This document shows, piece after piece, positions 15,377 to 21,825 of a stretch of DNA of 24,337 nt. Source of the stretch: DATJMJ01 sp035503975 (lineage in GTDB: Bacteria > Actinomycetota > Acidimicrobiia > Acidimicrobiales > Palsa-688); assembly GCA_035503975.1 (NCBI GenBank), contig DATJST010000426.1, positions 1-24,337 on the forward strand, in the 5' to 3' direction. Under the pieces are notes generated by a model, which did no database searches, was not told where the DNA came from, and saw only the letters and a list, made by a program, of their open reading frames with translations. Both the position numbers and the translations under genes were made by a program. The number at the start of each line of letters is the position of its first letter. The first letter of the stretch is position 1.

Positions 15377-17140
15377 CTACAAGTACTGGCCGGTGGCCAC
15401 CCGCTCGATGGAGCGGCCGCCCTTGGTCTCGTCACCGTGCGAGGTGATCGTGCGGATGTACACGATGCGCTCGCCCTTCTTGCCCGAGATCTTCGCCCAG
15501 TCGTCCGGGTTGGTCGTGTTGGGCAGGTCCTCGTGCTCCTTGTACTCCTGTTTGATGGAGTCGATCATGTCCTGGGTGCGGATCCCTTTGCCCTCACGGG
15601 CGATCTGGCGCTTGATCGCCAGCTTCTTGGCCCGGCGCACGATGTTCTCGATCATGGCGCCCGAGGCAAAGTCCTTGTAGTACATGACTTCCTTGTCGCC
15701 GTTCTGGTAGGTCACCTCGAGGAACTGGTTGGCCTCGTCGTCACGGTACATCTCTTCCACGGTCCGCTCGATCATCAGCCGGACGGTCTTTTCCCGGTCT
15801 CCACCCCCGAGCACGCGGACCTCGTCCTGGTCCAGGGGCAGCGTCGACTGCAGGTAGCGGGAGAAGATCTGTGCCGCCGCCGCCTCGTCGGGCCGCTCGA
15901 TCTTGATCTTCACGTCCAGCCGGCCGGGCCGCAAGATGGCGGGGTCGATCAGGTCCTCGCGGTTGGAGGCGCCTATCACAATGACATTTTTCAATGCCTC
16001 GACCCCGTCGATCTCGGCCAGCAGCTGGGGCACGATCGTCGATTCGACGTCCGATGAGATGCCGCTGCCGCGGGTGCGGAACAGCGAGTCCATCTCGTCG
16101 AAGAACACGATGACCGGGACCCCTTCCTCGCTCTTTTCCCGGGCGCGCTGGAACACAAGGCGGATCTGGCGTTCGGTCTCGCCCACGTACTTGTTGAGCA
16201 GCTCGGGGCCCTTGATGTTGAGGAAGTAACTGCGGCCCCCCGTCTCCCCCGAGCGCTCGGCGACCTTTTTAGCGAGCGAATTGGCGACCGCCTTGGCGAT
16301 GAGCGTCTTGCCGCAGCCTGGCGGCCCGTAGAGCAGCACACCCTTGGGCGCTGGCAGCTTGTGTTCCTGGAAGAGCTCGCGGTAGAGGAACGGCAGCTCG
16401 ACCGCGTCCGTTATCTGCTCGATCTGGGAGTCGAGCCCGCCGACGTCTTCGTAGGAGATATCGGGGACCTCCTCGAGCACGAGGTCCTCAACCTCGGGCC
16501 GGGGCAACTTCTCGAGCAGCAGCCCTGAGCGGGCGTCCATCAACAGCGAATCGCCGGCCCGGAGCCTCTCGCCGAGCAAGGTTTCCGCCAGCTCTACGAC
16601 GCGCTCCTCGTCCGCCCGCGCCACCACGATGGCGCGGTGCTTGTCTTCGAGGACTTCCTTCAAGGTGACGACGTCACCGGACAGGTCGCTGCCGCGGGCC
16701 ATGACCACGTTGAGGGACTCATTGAGCACGACCTCCTGGCCCCGCTGCAGCTCGCTCACCTCGAGGCCGGGGTGGAGCGAGACCCGCATCTTGCGCCCCC
16801 CGGAGAACACGTCAGCGGTGCCGTCCTCGTTGGTGGCCAAGAAGGTGCCGTAGGCGGAGGGCGGTTGGGTCAACTTGTCAACCTCGTCGCGCAGCGACGC
16901 GATGTGCTCGCGTGCTTCGCGCAGGGTGTAGGTCAGCCGCTCGTTTTGTGACAGGGCCTGCTGCAGCTGGCCTTTGGTCTCCAACAAGCGCTCCTCCAGG
17001 GTGCGGACGCGCTTGGGAGCGTCGGCCAGCCTCCGCCGCAAGGCCCCGACCTCCTCCTCCAACGCCGCCACCTGGTCTTCCAGACCGCGCGCCTGAGCGC
17101 GCAGCTCGGCGAGCTCCCGGTCCTCGCTACGGTCAGCCAC
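15377..17140 (-). CDS. arc: Proteasome-associated AAA+ ATPase (ARC/Mpa)
   Basis: Hexameric unfoldase that recruits Pup-tagged proteins and feeds them to the 20S proteasome. Order of parts from the GTG at 17140: N-terminal coiled coil (about 7-93) that would bind Pup, interdomain OB region (about 95-225), then the AAA+ module with Walker A GPPGCGKT (about 272-279), Walker B VIVFFDEMD and the arginine-finger region RPGRLD. The C-terminus ends GQYL, the docking tail that opens the proteasome gate. The GTG at 17140 has AGGAGG 8 nt upstream; a GTG at 17149 overlaps that site and is unlikely. Length 587 is normal. Unusually, dop, pup, prcBA and pafA do not follow; the next genes are a GNAT enzyme and an MMPL exporter. 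Confidence 0.97.
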   Translation of the reverse strand: MADRSEDRELAELRAQARGLEDQVAALEEEVGALRRRLADAPKRVRTLEERLLETKGQLQQALSQNERLTYTLREAREHIASLRDEVDKLTQPPSAYGTFLATNEDGTADVFSGGRKMRVSLHPGLEVSELQRGQEVVLNESLNVVMARGSDLSGDVVTLKEVLEDKHRAIVVARADEERVVELAETLLGERLRAGDSLLMDARSGLLLEKLPRPEVEDLVLEEVPDISYEDVGGLDSQIEQITDAVELPFLYRELFQEHKLPAPKGVLLYGPPGCGKTLIAKAVANSLAKKVAERSGETGGRSYFLNIKGPELLNKYVGETERQIRLVFQRAREKSEEGVPVIVFFDEMDSLFRTRGSGISSDVESTIVPQLLAEIDGVEALKNVIVIGASNREDLIDPAILRPGRLDVKIKIERPDEAAAAQIFSRYLQSTLPLDQDEVRVLGGGDREKTVRLMIERTVEEMYRDDEANQFLEVTYQNGDKEVMYYKDFASGAMIENIVRRAKKLAIKRQIAREGKGIRTQDMIDSIKQEYKEHEDLPNTTNPDDWAKISGKKGERIVYIRTITSHGDETKGGRSIERVATGQYL

Positions 17141-17221
17141 GCGGACCACCTCCTGTCCAACTTGGTCGTCCTGGCGCCGGCCGCTCGTCTAAGGAGCGGT
17201 GCGATCGCCAGTCCGCTACGA

Positions 17222-17227
17222 ACGATA
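17222..17227 (-). promoter_or_regulatory. Possible -10 box (TATCGT) for ARC
   Basis: On the minus strand TGTATCGT gives a TANNNT -10 about 82 nt upstream of the ARC start. No matching -35 is seen. The 233-nt gap between ARC and the ferredoxin otherwise holds only the ferredoxin promoter and palindrome. Confidence 0.35.
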
Positions 17228-17279
17228 CAGCCCAGCGCGGCCAACCGGGCGCATAGCCGACCAGTCCTCGCGCGGCCGG

Positions 17280-17294
17280 TGACGTGCCACGTCA
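17280..17294. promoter_or_regulatory. Palindrome TGACGTGCCACGTCA at the ferredoxin promoter
   Basis: Perfect 7-bp arms around one base, ending exactly where the -35 TTGACA (17295) begins. Its location suggests an activator or repressor site controlling the ferredoxin and perhaps the divergent ARC gene. The binding protein is unknown. Confidence 0.55.
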
Positions 17295-17324
17295 TTGACA
17301 CTTGGGCCGCTCCGCCGGTACGGT
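17295..17324 (+). promoter_or_regulatory. Ferredoxin promoter TTGACA-18-TACGGT
   Basis: A perfect -35 (17295-17300) and a TACGGT -10 (17319-17324), 18 nt apart, give a start near 17331 and a leader of about 43 nt containing AAAAGGA ahead of the ATG at 17374. Confidence 0.65.
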
Positions 17325-17373
17325 GGTGGCAGAGCACGACGTTCCCGAGCACGAAAAGGACAACGACAGCGCC

Positions 17374-17607
17374 ATGAAGGTCTGGATCGACCAGGATCTT
17401 TGTACAGGTGACGGGCTGTGCGAAGAGATCGCCCCGGCAGTGTTCACGCTGCTGGACGACGGGCTGTCCTATGTCAAAGAAGGCGACAAGATCTTCAACG
17501 ACCCGGGCGGCCATGCCGGCCTCGCAGTAGTACCCGACGGCATGGAGGACGCGACTCGCGAGTCAGCTGACGAATGCCCTGGAGAGTGCATCTTCATAGA
17601 GGAGTAG
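17374..17607 (+). CDS. Small single-cluster ferredoxin with Asp in the cluster motif
   Basis: A 77-residue soluble electron carrier. Cluster ligands: C10-x2-D13-x2-C16 (CTGDGLC) and a Cys-Pro near the C-terminus (DECPGECIFIEE). Asp replaces the usual second Cys, as in Pyrococcus furiosus ferredoxin, where it binds a 4Fe-4S cluster, or as in actinobacterial 3Fe-4S ferredoxins. So the cluster is [3Fe-4S] or Asp-ligated [4Fe-4S]. The ATG at 17374 starts MKVWIDQDLC, typical for the family; longer in-frame starts add sequence upstream of the leader signals. The partner (P450, reductase or other) is not visible. The gene is divergent from ARC and converges on marP, with a 15-nt gap between stops. 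Confidence 0.9.
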   Translation: MKVWIDQDLCTGDGLCEEIAPAVFTLLDDGLSYVKEGDKIFNDPGGHAGLAVVPDGMEDATRESADECPGECIFIEE

Positions 17608-17622
17608 CCCAAGCGGCGCCAG

Positions 17623-18807
17623 CTAGTCGTCCAGGCAGCCCTGCGTGGAGACGGCTTGGGTGTGCGGGCCCTGCAGGAGCGGTCGCAGCTCGGAGACGGC
17701 CAGAGCGTAGGCGGTAGTGGCACGGTCGGGGGCTATCGCGAATGCGATGCCGAGGACCTGGCCGTGGCTGTCCACCAGCGGTGCGCCGGAGTCCCCTTTG
17801 GCCAACCGGGCGGCCAGCACGTAGATGTACCGGTAGGTAGTCAGCGTCCCGTAGAGGTTCTTGCCCTCGGCGTGCACCCAGTCGGCGATCTCGGCTGGCT
17901 GGGCGGCGAGGGGGTCCTGGCCATTGGGGTGACCGAGGACGGCGCCCTTTTCTCCGGCGTAGCCAGTGGCCAGCGCGAGGCTGCGCTCACCCAGGCCAGG
18001 CACCGAGAGCAGGGCCAGGTCGACGTTCGGGTTGTACACCACCACGGTGGCCGGCTTGACGTTGCCGTCCGGCAACAGGACATCGGTGTCGCCCGCCGGC
18101 TCGCCGGCCACCACATGGGCGTTGGTCACCACCAGGTTGGGCGCTACTGCCCAGCCGCTCCCCTCCTGGAGCAACCCGCACGCTTGGCCGTAGACCTTGA
18201 CGGTGGACGCGGCCGCCGTGGCGAGCTGCCCCGTGGGGACAGGGTCTTGGCCCGGAGGGTTGCCCACGTCCTTACTGGGGCCGAACTGGAGGAACACCTG
18301 TGGGAAGCCATCCCCGCCCACCAGGCGCCCGAGCGCGTCCAGGGTGTTCGGTGGGTTGACGCCGAGGTCCCTCGTCTCGTTGGTCACCCAGCGCGCGATG
18401 ACCGAGCGGGTCACGAGCTGGGACGGCCACCCGGGTACGGCGGCGATGGCCGGCGCCAGCAACCACACCGCTGCCAGCACGCCAACCACGCCCGAGGCAG
18501 CGCCCACCGCCCGGTCCAGGGTGCGCGCCCCCCCAAAAGGCAGTACCGCGTGCAGCTTGGAGCCGAGCGCAAAACCGATCCCTTGCCCCGCGAAGGCGGC
18601 CGCCAGGAGTATCACCACGGCCACGGCCAAGGCGGTCTTCCCCGTGAGGTCGAGCGAATTGAGGATGTTGGGCAGGTAGCGCACGGCCAGGTAGAGCCCC
18701 AGTGCCAGGCCGACCCAGGACGCCACCCGAGACAGGAAGCCGATCCGCCACCCGCCCAGGGCGGCGAGGAGGCCCACGATGATGACCCCGACGTCGAAGT
18801 CGTTCAC
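17623..18807 (-). CDS. marP: MarP-type membrane serine protease (CvpA domain plus trypsin-like domain)
   Basis: 394 residues. Residues 1-125 hold about four membrane helices of the CvpA/colicin V production type, starting FDVGVIIVGLLAALGGW. Residues about 195-390 form a chymotrypsin-fold protease outside the membrane with H231 (TNAHVVAG), D263 (NVDLALLS) and S340 (KGDSGAPLVD). C210 and C391 sit where Mycobacterium tuberculosis MarP has its activity-supporting disulfide (C214-C395), and the catalytic residues align within a few positions of H235, D264 and S343. In M. tuberculosis the protein is needed for acid and oxidative stress survival; that role here is inferred. The ATG at 18807 overlaps the trmI stop by ATGA. 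Last gene of the minus-strand run. Confidence 0.93.
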   Translation of the reverse strand: MNDFDVGVIIVGLLAALGGWRIGFLSRVASWVGLALGLYLAVRYLPNILNSLDLTGKTALAVAVVILLAAAFAGQGIGFALGSKLHAVLPFGGARTLDRAVGAASGVVGVLAAVWLLAPAIAAVPGWPSQLVTRSVIARWVTNETRDLGVNPPNTLDALGRLVGGDGFPQVFLQFGPSKDVGNPPGQDPVPTGQLATAAASTVKVYGQACGLLQEGSGWAVAPNLVVTNAHVVAGEPAGDTDVLLPDGNVKPATVVVYNPNVDLALLSVPGLGERSLALATGYAGEKGAVLGHPNGQDPLAAQPAEIADWVHAEGKNLYGTLTTYRYIYVLAARLAKGDSGAPLVDSHGQVLGIAFAIAPDRATTAYALAVSELRPLLQGPHTQAVSTQGCLDD

Positions 18808-19613
18808 GCCAGCGCCATCAGACGAGCCGAGGTGATGAACCCGGTGTGCCCTACCATCCGGTGGTCAGGTCGAACGGCTTGGCCCTCGACATACCAGCCG
18901 CGCTGGAGGATCTCGACCGTCTCCGCCATGGCGAAGCCGGTCCCCGACAGCGCCTCGCGCAGCGCCGTCACTTGGGTCACCGACGGGAGGTAGGAAAGGA
19001 TTATGCCTCCGGGCCGCAAGGCGCCCGCGGCGTGCTTCACGGCCCGCCACGGCTCGGGCAGGTCCAGCACCACCCGGTCCAAATTGCGCTCACCGATGCC
19101 CTCATAGACGTCGCGCACCTCGACGTGGTAGCGCTCGAGAGCACCTTGGCCGAGGAACCCGCGCACATTGGCCACGGCCCGGGCGGCGAAGTCAGCGCGC
19201 AGCTCATAACCGGTGACGTCGGCGCCCGCGCGCAGCAAGGTCATGGACAGGGCACCAGAGCCCAGGCCGGCCTCGAGCACTCGCGCCCCGGGAAAGATGT
19301 CGGCTATGACAAGGATCGGCCCGAGGTCCTTCGGGTAGATGACCTGCGCGCCACGTGGCATCTTCAGCACCACCTCGGCGAGCGTCGGGCGCACCGCAAT
19401 GTAGCGGGCGCCCTGGGTCGAGCGCACCGTCGTGCCTTCAAGCTGGCCGATCAGCTGGGAATGGCCCACAAAGCCGGCGTGGGTGTGGAACTCCGCCCCC
19501 GGCTGCAAGTTGACCAGGTAACGCCGGCCTTTGGAGTCAAAGAGGAGCACGCGCTCCCCCGCCTCAAAAGGCCGGCGGGCATCGACGACGCCGTTCGTGA
19601 CCTCGTCGCTCAT
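18804..19613 (-). CDS. trmI: tRNA (adenine-58-N1)-methyltransferase
   Basis: Makes m1A58 in the T-loop of tRNA using S-adenosylmethionine; works as a tetramer in known cases. 269 residues. An N-terminal beta domain (about 1-65, with GERVLLFDSKGRRYLV) is followed by QVIYPKDLGPI, a TrmI mark, then the SAM motif VLEAGLGSGALSMTLL, the acidic VTGYELRADFA, and the catalytic DRVVLDLPEPW. Close in plan to M. tuberculosis Rv2118c, which also lies near the proteasomal ATPase. ATGA overlaps with ttuA upstream and marP downstream show tight co-translation. Confidence 0.95.
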   Translation of the reverse strand: MSDEVTNGVVDARRPFEAGERVLLFDSKGRRYLVNLQPGAEFHTHAGFVGHSQLIGQLEGTTVRSTQGARYIAVRPTLAEVVLKMPRGAQVIYPKDLGPILVIADIFPGARVLEAGLGSGALSMTLLRAGADVTGYELRADFAARAVANVRGFLGQGALERYHVEVRDVYEGIGERNLDRVVLDLPEPWRAVKHAAGALRPGGIILSYLPSVTQVTALREALSGTGFAMAETVEILQRGWYVEGQAVRPDHRMVGHTGFITSARLMALA

Positions 19614-20587
19614 TCGGCGTCCACCGGCACCTGCTGCTCCACCGGCACCGGCTCATCCAAGAGCACGGGAAGCCGTCGTCGCTGGCGCCCGCCGGCTCGC
19701 TCTACCAAGCGGCAGAAGGCGCAGAGCGGCGCCGTCGTCGGTGCCCCGCAGCTCGGGCAGGGGTGCAGGCCGTCGCGCTCATCTTCGGCCACGTGCGCCA
19801 CCAGGTCGGCGGCTCGCTCGAGGAAGCCCTGGTAGAAGGTAGCTTTGGTGCCAGGTGAGCGATCTTCGATGGCGTTGAGGGCGTCCTTGTAGCCCAGGTG
19901 ACGGTTGCCAGCCGCCATGGGGCATTCTTCCACCTGGTAGTCGATGCCGCGGAGCACACAGTAGGCAGCCGTCTCGCGTTCGCTCAGGCGCACCAGGGGC
20001 TTCACCTTGCGAGGGAAACCCTGGCCCGCGGGCAGGACGGGCCGCTGGCGGGCCATGTAGCCGAGGTCCCAGCGCAGCACGTTGCCCAGGAGCACCGCCG
20101 CCTCGTCGTCGAGGTTGTGCCCCGTCGCGACCACGTCGTAGCCGCCGTCGATGGCGGTGCGGTCGAACAGGTGGCGCTTGGACAGCCCGCACGCCGAGCA
20201 CGGCGCCCGGTGGTCTGCCAGGGCGCCCCGGCGCACGTCGTAGCCATAGTCGCCAGGCAGGTCGGCCACGACCAGAGAGGCGCCCCGGTCGCCAGCAAAA
20301 GCCTCGGCGTACTGACGTGAGGAGCCGCTGTAGCCATCTATCCCGAGCCCGACGTAAAGCCCGTCCACGTCGTAGCCCAGGTGGAGCAGCAGGTCCCAGA
20401 GCGCCAGCGAGTCCTTGCCCCCCGACACTGCTACAAGCACCCTGTCGCCCGCGAGGATCATGGCGTGGTCGGCTATGGCACGCGCGACCTGGTTGCGGCA
20501 GTGGGCAATAAAGCAGGAACTGCAAAAACAGGTGTTGTGCCGGCGCAGCTCGATGACCGCCGTAGCGCGGCAGGCGCGGCACTTCAC
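19610..20587 (-). CDS. ttuA: tRNA 2-thiolase TtuA (2-thioribothymidine-54 synthesis)
   Basis: Adenylates U54/T54 of tRNA and inserts sulfur received from the carrier TtuB. 325 residues with: N-terminal zinc finger (C3, C6 and C20/C22/C25 region), PP-loop SGGKDS at 55-60, Fe-S cysteines C130 and C133 in CSACGLSKRH and C222 in EECPMAAG, ATP motif TGHNLDDEAAVLLGN, and a C-terminal zinc finger C277, C280, C289, C292. The positions C130, C133 and C222 are those I recall for the Thermus thermophilus enzyme, and LGIDGYS, PTTxxxCAFC and the LGYKDALN segment match it too. TtcA (C32 thiolation) is less likely because it lacks these zinc fingers. The GTG at 20587 overlaps the sulfur-carrier stop as GTGA. 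Confidence 0.93.
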   Translation of the reverse strand: MKCRACRATAVIELRRHNTCFCSSCFIAHCRNQVARAIADHAMILAGDRVLVAVSGGKDSLALWDLLLHLGYDVDGLYVGLGIDGYSGSSRQYAEAFAGDRGASLVVADLPGDYGYDVRRGALADHRAPCSACGLSKRHLFDRTAIDGGYDVVATGHNLDDEAAVLLGNVLRWDLGYMARQRPVLPAGQGFPRKVKPLVRLSERETAAYCVLRGIDYQVEECPMAAGNRHLGYKDALNAIEDRSPGTKATFYQGFLERAADLVAHVAEDERDGLHPCPSCGAPTTAPLCAFCRLVERAGGRQRRRLPVLLDEPVPVEQQVPVDAE

Positions 20588-20814
20588 CGTGGGTACCCGC
20601 CCGGGGCCGTTGCCCCCCCGGATATAACTGGTCGGATCTCCACCTCGGACCCCTCGGCAATGGTGATGTCGGAAGTGACCAGGGTGCCGTCCACGATCAC
20701 GAGCACGGCCTCCCGGTTGTAGCCAAGCTGGCGCAGCAGCGGCACCACACCCACCGGTCCGGCGACTTCGACCTCCCGCCTAGGGTTGCGCAGCAGGACC
20801 TTCACGCCGCCCAT
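20584..20814 (-). CDS. ttuB: TtuB-like ubiquitin-fold sulfur carrier with C-terminal extension
   Basis: A 76-residue beta-grasp protein of the ThiS/MoaD/TtuB kind. VKVLLRNPRREVEVAG opens like TtuB, followed by VVPLLRQLGYNREAVLVIVDG and EGSEVEIRPVISGG; the ISGG end is that of Thermus TtuB. In the usual protein the second Gly is the last residue and is activated as a thiocarboxylate. Here the frame continues after G67 for nine residues (ATAPGGYPR) and stops only at the ttuA start, so processing or a sequence error must be considered. The ATG at 20814 overlaps the preceding membrane-protein gene by 35 nt; GTG at 20805 is an alternative start. It sits directly before ttuA, as expected for its sulfur donor. 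A general MoaD role is possible but less likely. Confidence 0.85.
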   Translation of the reverse strand: MGGVKVLLRNPRREVEVAGPVGVVPLLRQLGYNREAVLVIVDGTLVTSDITIAEGSEVEIRPVISGGATAPGGYPR

Positions 20815-21022
20815 TGTGGCCGTTCGGGGGGCGATGCGTGATGACCAACGTCTCCCCCACCCGGAGCTTCTCCGAGAACACCACGTCTTCGTGCTTGCGG
20901 AGGGCTCTGAACGCCAACCGGAGGGCGAGCGCCCCTGCCCCCACCACGAGCCAGATGTTTTCCCCACCGAGCAGGCCCTGGCGCAGCCCCCGCCGGACCA
21001 GGTAGTCCATCAAGCTCTTCAT
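20780..21022 (-). CDS. Small membrane protein of unknown function
   Basis: 80 residues, not recognised as a named family. The start is amphipathic (MKSLMDYLVRRGLRQGLLGG), followed by a single hydrophobic stretch (NIWLVVGAGALALRLAFRAL, about 22-41) and a polar tail with KLRVGETLVITHRPP. The end overlaps the ttuB start by 35 nt in another frame, so translation is probably coupled. Third of three small membrane-protein genes between the carboxypeptidase and ttuB. Confidence 0.7.
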   Translation of the reverse strand: MKSLMDYLVRRGLRQGLLGGENIWLVVGAGALALRLAFRALRKHEDVVFSEKLRVGETLVITHRPPNGHNGRREGPAAQP

Positions 21023-21079
21023 GCTGCCGGCGGAGCGGCCCCGTGCGGCCAGATCGCCCGGCGGCCCGGTGCAGAGCGC

Positions 21080-21316
21080 TCAACCACGGCGGATCTCGAT
21101 GACCGTCGAACGCCGGCGCCCACTGCGCCGTCCGAGCAGGAACACGGCAAGTACCACCACTACGGCGCCACCTATCGCCACATAGCGCAGTACGGGCACC
21201 TTGGCTTGGACCTCGTCCTGAACGCCTCCCGCGATCTCGGTCATCTTGGCCCGTATGTCGTCGGGCGTGATCTTGCCGTCAGGACCACTGCCCCGGGGGC
21301 GTTCGCTCGGGCTCAT
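21080..21316 (-). CDS. Small single-pass membrane protein of unknown function
   Basis: 78 residues. A polar N-terminus (SPSERPRGSGPDGKITPDDI) leads to a helix-like region, one hydrophobic segment (YVAIGGAVVVVLAVFLL, about 45-61) and a strongly basic tail (GRRSGRRRS), which places the tail in the cytosol by the positive-inside rule. The ATG at 21316 overlaps the stop of the preceding gene (ATGA). Longer in-frame starts up to 21613 would read antisense-like Arg-rich sequence over that gene and were rejected. Gly/Pro-rich N-terminus plus KITPDDIRAKM might be a protein-binding part, but no function can be assigned. Confidence 0.75.
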   Translation of the reverse strand: MSPSERPRGSGPDGKITPDDIRAKMTEIAGGVQDEVQAKVPVLRYVAIGGAVVVVLAVFLLGRRSGRRRSTVIEIRRG

Positions 21317-21774
21317 CGCGCCAGCCCACCCCGGCGGAACATGACCACACAGGCCACGACCACGCAGAGCGCCAAGAGAGAACCACCCATGTAGGGCACC
21401 CACGACCAGTCGCCGCTCAGGTGCGCGCCGGTGCCGTAGGGCGCGTACACGAGCACTTGGCGCGCCAGCCCGGTTGCGCCATGCCCGGCCAGCACCGGCA
21501 CGGCGATGTTGCCGCGACCGGCACCGCCGAACTCCGACTGCAGGGCCCGGAGGAACCCGACCGCAATAAACACGGTCCCCAATGCCGCCAAGAAGGCGCC
21601 GACCAGGCCCCACAACAAGGTCCTCAGCCGGACGAGGACCGGGTCAAGCGCTTCTTGCCGGGCGTAGGCGATTATCAGCTGGACCAGGTCGTCCAGGTTG
21701 TCCCGCGCCCCGCCACGGCCCGCGCGAGGGCGCCGCTCGCGGCCGGCGGGCTCTTTTCCTCGTCGACCAGGCAT
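21313..21774 (-). CDS. Integral membrane protein of unknown function
   Basis: 153 residues with a basic N-terminal 25 residues, an amphipathic stretch (NLDDLVQLIIAYARQEALDP), a strong hydrophobic hairpin segment near 52-75 (LLWGLVGAFLAALGTVFIAVGFL), and a second near 128-145 (GGSLLALCVVVACVVMF). The shape resembles small holin-like/phage-holin-superfamily membrane proteins of actinobacteria, but the sequence gives no proof. It begins 51 nt after the carboxypeptidase stop and overlaps the next gene by ATGA. Confidence 0.75.
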   Translation of the reverse strand: MPGRRGKEPAGRERRPRAGRGGARDNLDDLVQLIIAYARQEALDPVLVRLRTLLWGLVGAFLAALGTVFIAVGFLRALQSEFGGAGRGNIAVPVLAGHGATGLARQVLVYAPYGTGAHLSGDWSWVPYMGGSLLALCVVVACVVMFRRGGLAR

Positions 21775-21825
21775 CCCCTAGAAGCTAACCGCGGACTGGT
21801 CGCAACGCCACAATTCGGGCGCGAC

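Noticed and set aside
15377..17140. FtsH or Cdc48-type AAA+ ATPase
   Set aside because: There is no protease domain and only one AAA module; the coiled coil, OB region and GQYL tail fit ARC/Mpa.
17656..18993. 445-codon open frame antisense to marP and trmI
   Set aside because: It spans two well-recognised genes and has no family features.
20584..20814. Pup, because it is a small protein with a GG near its end near ARC
   Set aside because: Pup is a disordered, acidic protein ending in GGQ or GGE. This sequence is a beta-grasp sulfur carrier with the ISGG end of TtuB.
21313..21774. Phage holin / prophage remnant
   Set aside because: Small membrane topology alone is weak evidence; no other phage gene is present and the gene is coupled to chromosomal housekeeping genes.
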